From Macrostomum hystrix (taxonomy: Eukaryota > Platyhelminthes > Macrostomidae), in NCBI GenBank assembly GCA_950097015.1, contig CATNEN010000012.1, forward strand, positions 1,109,501-1,173,500: a stretch of 64,000 nt of DNA, written 5' to 3'. The translations under genes and the position numbers were made by a program. Each line of letters begins with the position of its first letter. The stretch's first letter is position 1. Below are positions 20,688-32,600 of this stretch, piece by piece. The notes beneath the pieces are model-generated. The model saw nothing but the letters and a program-made list of their open reading frames with translations, did not search any database and was not told the DNA's origin.

Positions 20688-20696
20688 AAAAAGACG
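20688..20696. repeat. Right 9-bp target-site duplication (AAAAAGACG)
   Basis: Pairs with 15514-15522 and follows the end of the foldback-like element without a gap. Confidence 0.8.
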
Positions 20697-21097
20697 GGGC
20701 ACTTTGTTTCTGGGAAAATTTATTAAAGGCAGATTTTTCACGGAAAAATTCACTAGCGAGATAGGAGGTTTTAACATTTATATGTCGATAACTTTTGGTT
20801 AGAAGCAGATCAAATTTTGTTCTTTTAATATTTTATGTCTGTTTGGTTGTTATTATGCTTTATCATAAATTAACAAAAATAAAATGAGGATCAATTATTC
20901 ATGAATGAAGCTTTCTGAAATTCATTGAAGCAATATTTTTTGCAATATATTTAAAGGAGAGAACTCGATCTTATTCCAATAAAAAGTTAATTCCATTTTA
21001 ATGAGAAAAAAAAGTTAAATGCTCCTATCTCGCTAGTGTATTTTTCCGTGAAAAATCTGCCTTCAATAATTTTTTAAAGAAACGAAGTGTCCCGTCC
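20693..21097. mobile_element. Remainder of an outer inverted-repeat element interrupted by the foldback element
   Basis: About 75 bp at 20693-20770 (GGGCACTTTGTTTCTGGG..., GGCAGATTTTTCACGG, CACTAGCGAGATAGGAG) is repeated in inverted form at 21022-21097. The left tip of this outer element (AGAAGAAAAAAGACG) is on the far side at 15508-15522, so the foldback element inserted into its left arm. The interior has no coding frame. Confidence 0.7.
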
Positions 21098-21626
21098 TTC
21101 TTTTTCTGTGTTCCATGGTGTAGAGACGATGGCGCGTGTAACATAAAATAACAAATTCGGGATACGCCCTTGCTGATTAGACTAGGCAGTCAAAAAGAGC
21201 TAGGACATTTAGGTCGCAGGGTGGAGCTCGAGCATCTAATCTCATTGGATCGGACTTGTGACACAGACATTTGGCAACGCCTTCTTTGCACTGAGTTGTA
21301 TAAGCTTGATCCGTTCTCTTTTGATCCCTTATCTCATTTTTTCCGATTCATTCTTCGGAGCTTATGGGAATGGATTCACCCCCCAGTTTTATTTTTATAG
21401 GCTGCAACAAGTGCTCCGATCAGTCGATAGCTTTACGAGTACTACACGTTTTTGCACGGCCAAGCATATTATATCCCATTCCCGTCAGAGAACGCGCTGA
21501 GCTGTGCTAAAAATACTTTAATTCGAAGCTTATCATAAATATATTAAAGCTACTCAGCTCAGGATTTTGCTGTTAGCTTGTCTGTGCAGCTAAATAAGGA
21601 TATTAGCCCAAGCTACACAGCACATC
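21098..21626. other. Upstream region of the membrane-protein gene
   Basis: No convincing gene; short frames at 21170-21500 overlap one another without recognisable features. It should contain the promoter of the gene beginning at 21627, but no clear TATA box is present. Confidence 0.45.
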
Positions 21627-24600
21627 ATGCTCAAGCGAATCACTTGCAGTAGTCGTATAACGCTTGATGCATTTTTGCTAGCTGTGTTGCTAGCCATTTT
21701 GCAGCTGACTGCTGCCGACACCACCACCACCACCACAAGCAGTTATGTGATTGCAGAGTATGTGAGTGTGCAATTCTACCTGCTTCAGCTGAATTTGGTA
21801 AGTCTACGAGTAAAATGCTCGTATAGTTTGATATCTATTTAAAGACGAATAGGTTAAAGTAACTAGATTTTCAAAAGCTTTGTCATCGGCATGAGCTGAA
21901 GAAATCACAATCAGACATATGGGGGTACAACGGAGCAAGGGGATAGGACACGGGGTGCAAAAGAGTAGGACACGGGTGCATGGGGATAGGACACTGGGCC
22001 AAGGAGATAGGACACTGGGCCAAGGGAAGAGGACACGGGGCAAGGGGATGGTACACGGCTTAAAGGGATGGGACACGGCTGCAATGAGAGGACACAGCTG
22101 CAATGAGAGGACACGGGTGCAAAGGGATGGGACACGGCTGCAATGAGAGGACATGGGTGCAAGGGGAGAGGACACGGGGATGGGCCACATAGTAGCTGCA
22201 TCTGTGAAACAGGCTGTCCATCAGTACAAGCTTAGCCGTCATTTCAATCTCTATTCTGATTTCAGTGGACCGAGCAGGGCTTGGAGGCGAAATTCAAAGC
22301 TGCAGTGGCGAATGCTCTGACTGGCTTCTGCATCGGCAACTTCTCCGCTTGCGGCTTCAATACAAGCGACATTGCGTGAGTGAACAGTGGAGTTCATTGT
22401 TGCCAAACGAATTTTTACTTTCTAATCAGTCTAAGAGTTTTAGATTAGAGCCTTATAGTGCGGTTGCGAAGGAAACATGCAGTAACAGCTGTACAGTTTT
22501 AAACACAGCAACAACCGCACGCACTGCAATAGACCCAAATTCGGAAATATAGCTGCACAAAATCTAAAAGTTGTACCTAAGGGGTTTAGAGTACATGTGG
22601 TTAGAGCGTCGGACTCTCGACTCGAAGGTCCGGGGTTCGATTCCGGATTCCATTGAAACAATTCGCGTCCTGGAGCATGACACTTAACTCTGCATTGCTT
22701 CAGTTCAACCAGCTGTTAAATGGGTACCGAGTGTAGGTTGGGCCCCCCCGTACATAGACTGAACAGCCAGCCTGCAACCGAGCAATAGCTGCGGCTGTGC
22801 TTTCGGCAGTGCATCTAGTCAAATTGGGGCAGGTGTAACCATGAATGTAATCAAACCCAATTCCAGCAACTTCACCGGGTCCAGCATCCGCATCAGTCCG
22901 GGCTATCCGACAGACGTGGACTCTCACTACCTCCGCCTGCGTCTCAGCATTGCTTATAGTTTGCCTAGCAGCAGAGACGCCGAAAGTTACTTTAACCTGC
23001 CGGCAGCCCAGACTACTAGTGAGTTATGTCATACTCTTGGTTAATTGTTATATTCAGAACAGTTACAGTTCACAAAGTTGGTTGCACGATGTACTTCAGT
23101 ATCCAGATCGCATCGATTCGAAAGGTCGAAACGTGCATTCAAAGTTATGTAAGGCAGGTGGAGGATGAGTGGCGCGTTTGCCTCTTGTCGCACCAAGGTC
23201 CCTGATGTCGATTTCTCGGCGAGGCCACATTCATTTTGGGCGCGGAGAGAAGGCATGGTGGTTTGTCGTGCAATTTGCGCCCTTGAAGGCCAATCTCATC
23301 TTAGCCTGACGATGAGAAAGTCAGGGCAGATAAACACAGCTGTCTAAGTGTGTGCTTGCGTACAGTATCTGTGTGCGCGTGGAGTCAGTAGAATGGGCAG
23401 AATTGCCTCCTCGCTGGCTGTGGGTCTACTGTCAGCAAATGATGAGCCATTGCTGGCAGCCCAAAAACAAACAAGCGAATATCAAAGCGATTCGGCTGCC
23501 TCTAAATGACTAAACGAGTTAAATTTCTGCCCGCAGAAATCCTGGAGAGCTGCAGAATGAGTTTGTACGACGCGATTGGCTACTACATTGTGTACATCGA
23601 TGCTCAATTCTACAGCATCCCGCCGCCAAATTTCATCAATTTGATCATCGTTTCGGCCTTTAGTGGTTTCACCTTGCTGCTAATCATTACCGCGCTGACT
23701 CTGCGAAGCTGTTTGTAAGTAGTGTTTATGTTCATATGATGCTACCTCTATAGTGAATACTTATATAGTAGTATGTAAGTAGTGTTTATGTTCATATGAT
23801 GCTACCTCTATAGTGAATACTTATATAGTAGTATGTAAGTAGTGTTTATGTTCATATGATGCTACCTCTATAGTGAATACTTATATAGTAGTATGTAAGT
23901 AGTGTTTATGTTCATATGATGCTACCTCTATAGTGAATACTTATATAGTAGTATGTAAGTAGTGTTTATGTTCATATGATGCTACCTCTATAGTGAATAC
24001 TTATATAGTAGTATGTAAGTAGTGTTTATGTTCATATGATGCTACCTCTATAGTGAATACTTATATAGTAGTATGTAATAAATGCGGCTAAAATTTTGTA
24101 GGGAAAATAAATTCACTTTTGCCGCATTTTTCAGTCCCGATGATTCTAAGAAGCTACTGAAGAAAAGGTGACAACTCAAACTAGAATCTACGAAGTGCAA
24201 ATGAACCTATGGGTATACATTTCAATAACTTTATTCACCTTATTGCGAAAAATGCGTCGATAAAAATTTCAGTAATAAAACAGCGAAGTCGCAGGACAAA
24301 GCCACTTCAATCGCTGGATTGACGATCGAAGCTGTCACGGCCGCGGCTGCAGCTGCCGCCATTGCAGCCGGCGCTGCTACCACCGTCGACAAAGACTCAA
24401 TTGTCGCCGACGGGGCGATGCTAAATCCAGGGTGAAAATTTTATCATGTCAATTCTGTCTCGAATGCGCTTGATAATATGCAGTAGGAAATTAGTTTAGA
24501 TGTATAGATAAACAGCTGTATAGAAAAATAACGGCTCTAATGTACATAATATAGAATACGAGCGCTCGAGTGTATGTACATTGCTAGAAAAGAAGTGTGC

Positions 24601-27600
24601 GAGCAGGGGACAAGTATAGAAACGAGTGTATGTACATTGCTAGAAGAGGATTGTGCGAGTGGGGTAGAAAATAAAGGAACGAGTGTATGTACATTTCTAG
24701 AAGAGGATTGTGCGAGTGGGGTAGAAAATAAAGGAACGAGTGTATGTACATTGCTAGAAGAGGATTGTGGGAGTGGGGTAGAAAATAAAGGAACGAGTGT
24801 ATGTACATTTCTAGAAGAGGATTGTGCGAGTGGGGTAGAAAATAAAGAAACGAGTGTGTGTACATTGCTAGAAGAGGATTGTGCGAGTGGGGTAGAAAAT
24901 AAAGAAACGAGTGTATGTACATTGCTAGAAGAGGATTGTGCGAGTGGGGTAGAAAAAAAAGAAACGAGTGTGTGTACATTTCTAGAAGAGGATTGTGCAA
25001 GTGGGGTAGAAAATAAAGAAACGAGTGTGTGTACATTGCTAGAAGAGGATTGTGCGAGTGGGGTAGAAAATAAAGAAACGAGTGTGTGTACATTTCTAGA
25101 AGAGGATTGTGCGAGTGGGGTAGAAAATAAAGGAACGAGTGTATGTACATTTCTAGAAGAGGATTGTGCGAGTGGGGTAGAAAATAAAGAAACGAGTGTG
25201 TGTACATTGCTAGAAGAGGATTGTGCGAGTGGGGTAGAAAATAAAGAAACGAGTGTGTGTACATTGCTAGAAGAGGATTGTGCGAGTGGGGTAGAAAATA
25301 AAGAAACGAGTGTGTGTACATTGCTAGAAGAGGATTGTGCGAGTGGGGTAGAAAATAAAGAAACGAGTGTGTGTACATTTCTAGAAGAGGATTGTGCGAG
25401 TGGGGTAGAAAATAAAGAAACGAGTGTGTGTACACTTCTAGAAGAGGATTGTGCGAGTGGGGTAGAAAATAAAGAAACGAGTGTGTGTACACTTCTAGAA
25501 GAAGATTGTGCGAGTGGGGTAGAAAAGAAACAAACGAGTGTGTGTACATTTTTAGAAGAGGATTGTGCGAGTGGGGTAGAAAATAAAGGAACGAGTGTAT
25601 GTACATTGCTAGAAGAGGATTGTGCGAGTGGGGTAGAAAATAAAGGAACGAGTGTATGTACATTGCTAGAAGAGGATTGTGCGAGTGGGGTAGAAAAGAA
25701 AGAAACGAGTGTATGTACATCGCTAGAAGAGGATTGTGCGAGTGGGGTAGAAAATAAAGAAACGAGTGTGTGTACATTGCTAGAAGAGGATTGTGCGAGT
25801 GGGGTAGAAAATAAAGAAACGAGTGTGTGTACATTGCTAGAAGAGGATTGTGCGAGTGGGGTAGAAAATAAAGAAACGAGTGTGTGTACATTTCTAGAAG
25901 AGGATTGTGCGAGTGGGGTAGAAAATAAAGAAACGAGTGTGTGTACACTTCTAGAAGAGGATTGTGCGAGTGGGGTAGAAAATAAAGAAACGAGTGTGTG
26001 TACACTTCTAGAAGAAGATTGTGCGAGTGGGGTAGAAAAGAAACAAACGAGTGTGTGTACATTTTTAGAAGAGGATTGTGCGAGTGGGGTAGAAAAGAAA
26101 GAAACGAGTGTATGTACATTGCTAGAAGAGGATTGTGCGAGTGGGGTAGAAAATAAAGGAACGAGTGTATGTACATTGCTAGAAGAGGATTGTGCGAGTG
26201 GGGTAGAAAAGAAAGAAACGAGTGTATGTACATTGCTAGAAGAGGATTGTGCGAGTGGGGTAGAAAATAAAGGAACGAGTGTATGTACATTGCTAGAAGA
26301 GGATTGTGCGAGTGGGGTAGAAGAGAAAGAAACGAGTGTGTGTACATTGCTAGAAGAGGATTGTGCGAGTGGGGTAGAAAAGTAAGCAACGAGTGTATGT
26401 ACATTGCTAGAAGAGGATTGTGCGAGTGGGGTAGAAAAGAAAGAAACGAGTGTGTACATAGCTAGAAGAGGATTGTGCGAGTGGGGTAGAAAAGAAAGAA
26501 ACGAGTGTATGTACATTGCTAGAAGAGGATTGTGCGAGTGGGGTAGAAAATAAAGGAACGAGTGTATGTACATTGCTAGAAGAGGATTGTGCGAGTGGGG
26601 TAGAAAAGAAAGAAACGAGTGTATGTACATTTCTAGAAGAGGATTGTGCGAGTGGGGTAGAAAATAAAGGAACGAGTGTATGTACATTGCTAGAAGAGGA
26701 TTGTGCGAGTGGGGTAGAAGAGAAAGAAACGAGTGTGTGTACATTGCTAGAAGAGGATTGTGCGAGTGGGGTAGAAAAGTAAGCAACGAGTGTATGTACA
26801 TTGCTAGAAGAGGATTGTGCGAGTGGGGTAGAAAAGAAAGAAACGAGTGTGTACATAGCTAGAAGAGGATTGTGCGAGTGGGGTAGAAAAGAAAGAAACG
26901 AGTGTATGTACATTGCTAGAAGAGGATTGTGCGAGTGGGGTAGAAAAGAAAGAAACGAGTGTATGTACATTGCTAGAAGAGGATTGTGCGAGTGGGGTAG
27001 AAAAGAAAGAAACGAGTGTGTGTACATTGCTAGAAGAGGATTGTGCGAGTGGGGTAGAAAAGAAAGAAACGAGTGTATGTACATTGCTAGAAGAGGATTG
27101 TGCGAGTGGGGTAGAAAATAAAGAAACGAGTGTGTGTACATTTCTAGAAGAGGATTGTGCGAGTGGGGTAGAAAATAAAGAAACGAGTGTGTGTACACTT
27201 CTAGAAGAGGATTGTGCGAGTGGGGTAGAAAATAAAGAAACGAGTGTGTGTACACTTCTAGAAGAAGATTGTGCGAGTGGGGTAGAAAAGAAACAAACGA
27301 GTGTGTGTACATTTTTAGAAGAGGATTGTGCGAGTGGGGTAGAAAAGAAAGAAACGAGTGTATGTACATTGCTAGAAGAGGATTGTGCGAGTGGGGTAGA
27401 AAATAAAGGAACGAGTGTATGTACATTGCTAGAAGAGGATTGTGCGAGTGGGGTAGAAAAGAAAGAAACGAGTGTATGTACATTGCTAGAAGAGGATTGT
27501 GCGAGTGGGGTAGAAAATAAAGGAACGAGTGTATGTACATTGCTAGAAGAGGATTGTGCGAGTGGGGTAGAAGAGAAAGAAACGAGTGTGTGTACATTGC

Positions 27601-29284
27601 TAGAAGAGGATTGTGCGAGTGGGGTAGAAAAGTAAGCAACGAGTGTATGTACATTGCTAGAAGAGGATTGTGCGAGTGGGGTAGAAAAGAAAGAAACGAG
27701 TGTGTACATAGCTAGAAGAGGATTGTGCGAGTGGGGTAGAAAAGAAAGAAACGAGTGTATGTACATTGCTAGAAGAGGATTGTGCGAGTGGGGTAGAAAA
27801 TAAAGGAACGAGTGTATGTACATTGCTAGAAGAGGATTGTGCGAGTGGGGTAGAAAAGAAAGAAACGAGTGTATGTACATTTCTAGAAGAGGATTGTGCG
27901 AGTGGGGTAGAAAATAAAGGAACGAGTGTATGTACATTGCTAGAAGAGGATTGTGCGAGTGGGGTAGAAGAGAAAGAAACGAGTGTGTGTACATTGCTAG
28001 AAGAGGATTGTGCGAGTGGGGTAGAAAAGTAAGCAACGAGTGTATGTACATTGCTAGAAGAGGATTGTGCGAGTGGGGTAGAAAAGAAAGAAACGAGTGT
28101 GTACATAGCTAGAAGAGGATTGTGCGAGTGGGGTAGAAAAGAAAGAAACGAGTGTATGTACATTGCTAGAAGAGGATTGTGCGAGTGGGGTAGAAAAGAA
28201 AGAAACGAGTGTATGTACATTGCTAGAAGAGGATTGTGCGAGTGGGGTAGAAAAGAAAGAAACGAGTGTGTGTACATTGCTAGAAGAGGATTGTGCGAGT
28301 GGGGTAGAAAAGAAAGAAACGAGTGTATGTACATTGCTAGAAGAGGATTGTGCGAGTGGGGTAGAAAAGAAAGAAACGAGTGTGTGTACATTGCTAGAAG
28401 AGGATTGTGCGAGTGGGGTAGAAAATAAAGGAACGAGTGTATGTACATTGCTAGAAGAGGATTGTGCGAGTGGGGTAGAAGAGAAAGAAACGAGTGTGTG
28501 TACATTGCTAGAAGAGGATTGTGCGAGTGGGGTAGAAAAGAAAGAAACGAGTGTATGTACATTTCTAGAAGAGGATTGTGCGAGTGGGGTAGAAAATAAA
28601 GGAACGAGTGTATGTACATTGCTAGAAGAGGATTGTGCGAGTGGGGTAGAAGAGAAAGAAACGAGTGTGTGTACATTGCTAGAAGAGGATTGTGCGAGTG
28701 GGGTAGAAAAGTAAGCAACGAGTGTATGTACATTGCTAGAAGAGGATTGTGCGAGTGGGGTAGAAAAGAAAGAAACGAGTGTGTACATAGCTAGAAGAGG
28801 ATTGTGCGAGTGGGGTAGAAAAGAAAGAAACGAGTGTATGTACATTGCTAGAAGAGGATTGTGCGAGTGGGGTAGAAAAGAAAGAAACGAGTGTATGTAC
28901 ATTGCTAGAAGAGGATTGTGCGAGTGGGGTAGAAAAGAAAGAAACGAGTGTGTGTACATTTCTAGAAGAGGATTGTGCGAGTGGGGTAGAAAAGAAAGAA
29001 ACGAGTGTATGTACATTGCTAGAAGAGGATTGTGCGAGTGGGGTAGAAAAGAAAGAAACGAGTGTGTGTACATTGCTAGAAGAGGATTGTGCGAGTGGGG
29101 TAGAAAAGAAAGAAACGACTTTGATTCCCCACTGGGTGCAAGCAGGTACAGCAACTCCCAGTCAACGGAGCCAGAAGAAGATGGGCTACCATTCAACTGC
29201 GCCACCGCTGAACAGGTTGAACTGGCCCAGGTCAGCTCAGCCAGGGACAACAATAATGAGGGCGAATGCGTTGACGAGAAATAA
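21627..29284 (+). CDS. Single-pass membrane protein of unknown function, seven exons
   Basis: Exons: 21627-21797, 22266-22375, 22789-23018, 23537-23714, 24135-24167, 24273-24431, 29146-29284. All have GT-AG borders and matching phases, giving 339 residues. Residues 1-30 form a signal peptide (LDAFLLAVLLAILQLTAA). The ectodomain has a Thr-rich start, clustered cysteines (GFCIGNFSACGF, IACGCAFG) and N-glycosylation sites (NFS, NTS, NSS, NFT). A hydrophobic segment at about 203-226 (IIVSAFSGFTLLLIITALTL) is the membrane anchor. The cytoplasmic tail has an Ala-rich stretch and an acidic end. The ectodomain is vaguely SEA-like in length and pattern, but I do not recognise the family. Introns carry a G-rich array, a tRNA-like fragment, a SINE, six donor-containing repeats and a 4.5-kb minisatellite. 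An AATAAA overlaps the stop codon and others follow near 29502. Confidence 0.8.
21918..22195. repeat. Degenerate G-rich minisatellite in intron 1
   Basis: Repeats of GGGATAGGACAC- and GGACACGGGTGCA-type units of varying length. Frames within it are artefacts. Confidence 0.85.
22588..22655 (+). other. tRNA-like fragment (SINE head or tRNA relic) in intron 2
   Basis: GTGGTTAGAGCGTCGGACTC resembles an A box plus anticodon arm, and CCGGGGTTCGATTCCGG is a well-formed T arm with a consensus B box. The acceptor strands do not pair, so this is not a functional tRNA. Confidence 0.6.
23160..23345 (+). mobile_element. tRNA-derived SINE copy in intron 3
   Basis: The head (GAGTGGCGCGTTTGCCTCTT, GTCGATTTCTCGGCGAGGCC) has lost part of the A-box region. 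The body (GTGGTTTGTCGTGCAATTTG, GAGAAAGTCAGGGCAGAT) matches the copies in TRMT1 intron 2 and in the pseudokinase gene. Confidence 0.7.
23715..24074 (+). repeat. 60-bp repeat, six copies, each with the splice donor
   Basis: Units start at 23715, 23775, 23835, 23895, 23955 and 24015. Each starts GTAAGTAGTGTTTATGTTCA, so the functional exon 4 donor GTAAGT is repeated six times. Units are essentially identical. Confidence 0.97.
24569..29117. repeat. 57-bp minisatellite, about 80 copies, in intron 6
   Basis: The unit begins GAGTGTATGTACATTGCTAG and contains AAGAGGATTGTGCGAGTGGG. Its length is 19 codons and it lacks stops in several frames, producing open frames of up to 754 codons on the minus strand and 603 on the plus strand. 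The true splice sites of the host gene skip it. Higher-order blocks of seven units (397 bp, one unit two bases short) recur near 26283, 26680, 27533, 27930 and 28612. Confidence 0.95.
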
Positions 29285-29659
29285 AGACTGGAAGAAGGGG
29301 AAAGTCAACTGATGGAGAGAATGGTCTGAACTTTTCGATGTTAACATTTGCTCGGAGTCGAACTATACTAAAGAAAGTAAAATAGTTTAATTTTATTTCA
29401 CTTTTACGATTTCGAACTTTTCCCTGACACAGACACTTCTTTGACAAAATACTACTATCTACGTTATTTATATTTTATCAGCAATCATTTTTTGGATCCT
29501 GAAATAAACAATAAAGTCTCAACGTTTATCGATCAACTAATTGCAAACATTTTTAAACAACTCAAGATGCACTTTTTAATAAACGCTTGGATCTCAGTCA
29601 TTAACATACATTTTTCAAGTGAATTCATCTAGAGCAATTAAGATAATTAGAATTTGTTG
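29285..29659. other. Convergent 3' region
   Basis: AT-rich spacer between the stop codons of two convergent genes. It holds AATAAA signals near 29502 and 29511 for the plus-strand gene. Confidence 0.6.
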
Positions 29660-32600
29660 CTACAAGGTCGGGGGTCGCGAAATCAGAGGTCCGTTCCCCA
29701 TAGAAGTCCAGACGCCCAGCTGGTCGAATACTTCGTCAGCGTCCGTTATCTGATCCAGCATCTGAGAATGATGAGCGGCTGAAGATGGCGATGCACTTGG
29801 CTGCGCCAATGGCAGCTGCTGTTGCTGTTGAGGCTCCATCGGCAGCGTTGCCCGTCTCAGTAGTTCGTTTAAATCGATGCCAAAAGCTCCAGTCTGATCG
29901 ATCAGATTCAAGAAGTTCACCTTGGAAAAGAAGCTAGCACACTGCAGGATGCGCAGTGTCGGCCGTCGGCTCGGTGACTCGGCCATGGCAATGGACACCA
30001 GATGTAGCAGGTCCGGGCCGAGGGCTACCAGACCGCACGGTCGATTGTTTGCAGCCATTTGACTGCACGGCTGCATAGAGACAACTGTTCCAGTCTGGCT
30101 AACAGCGGTTCGATGCTCCGAGTCACGCAGGTGTTTAAATGTTTCTGTACCAACGGACATCTGGGTAGGTGAACACGTGGATCAATCTATGAGGCTGCCA
30201 AAGTTTTTTATTTTTGCAGGAGCGCTGTGCGCACTGGCACACCATTTGGTGACTGTCGTTGCCGCTGACTCGAACACACGCACACTCACACAGGTGTGTA
30301 CATCTGCCCTGACTTTCTCACTGTGCCTTGGAGGTTGGCTCTCAAGAGCGTAAATAGCACGACAAACCCACCCAGCCTCCACTTCGTGACATCGCCCCAA
30401 ATAAATGTGGAATTGGGGCGGATTGCCCAAGCTTCAGATAGCTCAAGCTCCAGAGAGCTCAAGCTCCAGGGTGCTCAAGCTTCACGGAGCTCAAGCTCCA
30501 GAGAGCTCAAGCTCCAGGGTGCTCATGCTCCAGAGTGCTCAAGCTTCACAGAGCTCAAGCTCCAGAGTGCTCAAGCTCCAGGGTGCTCAAGCTTCACGGG
30601 GCTCAAGCTCCAGAGTGCTCAAGCTTCAGAGTGCTCAAGCTTCACAGAGCTCAAGCTCCAGAGTGCTCAAGCTTCAGAGTGCTCAAGCTTCACAGAGCTC
30701 AAGCTCCAGAGAGCTCAAGCTCCAGGGTGCTCAAGCTCCAGGGTGCTCAAGCTTCACGGAGCTCAAGCTCCAGAGTGCTCAAGCTTCAGAGTGCTCAAGC
30801 TTCAGAGTGCTCAAGCTTCACAGAGCTCAAGCTCCAGAGTGCTCAAGCTTCAGAGTGCTCAAGCTTCACAGAGCTCAAGCTCAAGAGAGCTCAAGCTCCA
30901 GGGTGCTCAAGCTTCACGGGGCTCAAGCTCCAGAGTGCTCATGCTCCAGAGTGCTCAAGCTTCACAGAGCTCAAGCTCCAGAGTGCTCAAGCTCCAGGGT
31001 GCTCAAGCTTCACGGGGCTCAAGCTCCAGAGTGCTCAAGCTTCAGAGTGCTCAAGCTTCACAGAGCTCAAGCTTCAGAGTGCTCAAGCTTCACAGAGCTC
31101 ATGCTCCAGAGTGCTCAAGCTTCAGAGTGCTCAAGCTTCAGAGTGCTCAAGCTTCACAGAGCTCATGCTCCAGAGTGCTCAAGCTCGCTCGCCGTGGAAT
31201 CGAGCTCAGGGACCTTGGTGCGAGAGGCAAACGCGTTAACCGCTCTGCCGATCCCCACCATGGACCCAAATTTTTACTCGCAGCTAATGCCGGTGGCAAT
31301 TCTCACTGCTCCTGTTAGTATACAGATAAAGATAAGATTACTAAAACTCACCATTAGAACGAAGGCGCCAAAGTTCCAGACATCGACTCGGCCTAACATT
31401 TGAGAACTCTGTGAGAATTCTGGCGCCAGCCAGACACAGCTGCTACCATCAACTATGCTCGCAGCTCCAGTTTCTCTTTCCTTCGAGCTGCCGTGCTCAA
31501 TATCAGCAACTAGGCCATCAGGCAGATGTCTAGTCAGTGAGTATCTGAACTCCGGATCGCACTTGTTAGCGCACAGAAAGTCCGTCAGCACCGGGATTTG
31601 CTGGTGAGTAATCATCACTGACTCGGTGCTCATGCGGTTCAAAGAGATGCCCTGCTCGGCTAGGCTTTGAAGCGCCTGCAGAATGCAAGCCGAGAAGTAC
31701 AGCACGTACTGCGGGGGTAGCGGAGAGCCCACAGCATTGACTCGCGCTTCATCCTTGGATTCTGAGGTCTCCAGCCGATTTCTGCTGTTTGCCCGCAGTG
31801 TTGCCAGCGAGCGCATGATGTTTGCCACACTGCCGAAAAGCGGCCTGCAGTGCCCAGGTGAGTGTGCAAATACCAAATTTTCCAACATGTACTATAACAA
31901 ACCCTGACAGCATCAGTCTCACCTGGAATAGAACTGAAAGGTAAACATGCTATTCTCATAAGACCGTATCATCGGCAGTACAAACGGCGTTACCGACCTA
32001 GCCTTTAAAGAGCAAGCGGCGATGAATCGTAACAGCCACTTGTAGCTCTGCTTGTCCTCCTTCGGGGTGAAGAAGATGTGCATGATTCGATAAGCGTCAT
32101 CGCTGTACACGTTTACGGCGAGATGGTCGACGCACAAAGCGCTACTGTGGAAGTCAGCCTTCTCAGTATACCTAGAAATAGATATTATTGAGTTTTAGAG
32201 TTGATAAGACAGTAACATCAGACCGTCATTTTATCGATTAGCAGACATTCTCTAAACCATACACCACAGACAATACACTTAGGTGCCTAGCGAGTCTAGA
32301 GTCTGGCGACTCAAGCTCCAGAGTGCCCAAGCTTCACAGAGCTCAAGCTTCAGAAAGCTCAAGCTTCAGGGTGCACAAGCTTCAGAGTGCTCAAGCTTCA
32401 GAGAGCTCAAGCTTCAGAGAGCTCAAGCTTCAGAGTGCTCAAGCTTCAGAGAGCTCAAGCTTCAGAGTGCTCAAGCTTCAGAGAGCTCAAGCTTCAGAGT
32501 GCTCAAGCTTCAGAGAGCTCAAGCTTCAGAGTGCCCAAGCTTCACAGAAGCTCAAGCTTCAGAGATCTCAAGCTTCAGGGTGCTCAAGCTTCAGAGAGCT

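Noticed and set aside
15514-20696. Simple palindromic duplication of host DNA
   Set aside because: Exact 9-bp duplication, defined mirror-image ends and a foreign loop fit a transposable element better.
22588-22655. Functional tRNA gene
   Set aside because: T arm and B box are good, but the acceptor stem does not pair and the D stem is poor; more likely a SINE head or relic.
24537-26801. 754-codon minus frame and 603-codon plus frame
   Set aside because: Both translate the 57-bp array in intron 6; exons on either side join cleanly without it.
30296-31403. Three overlapping plus frames rich in SSSRELKLQ
   Set aside because: All frames are open because the 16-bp unit lacks stops; the region is an intron of the minus-strand pseudokinase gene.
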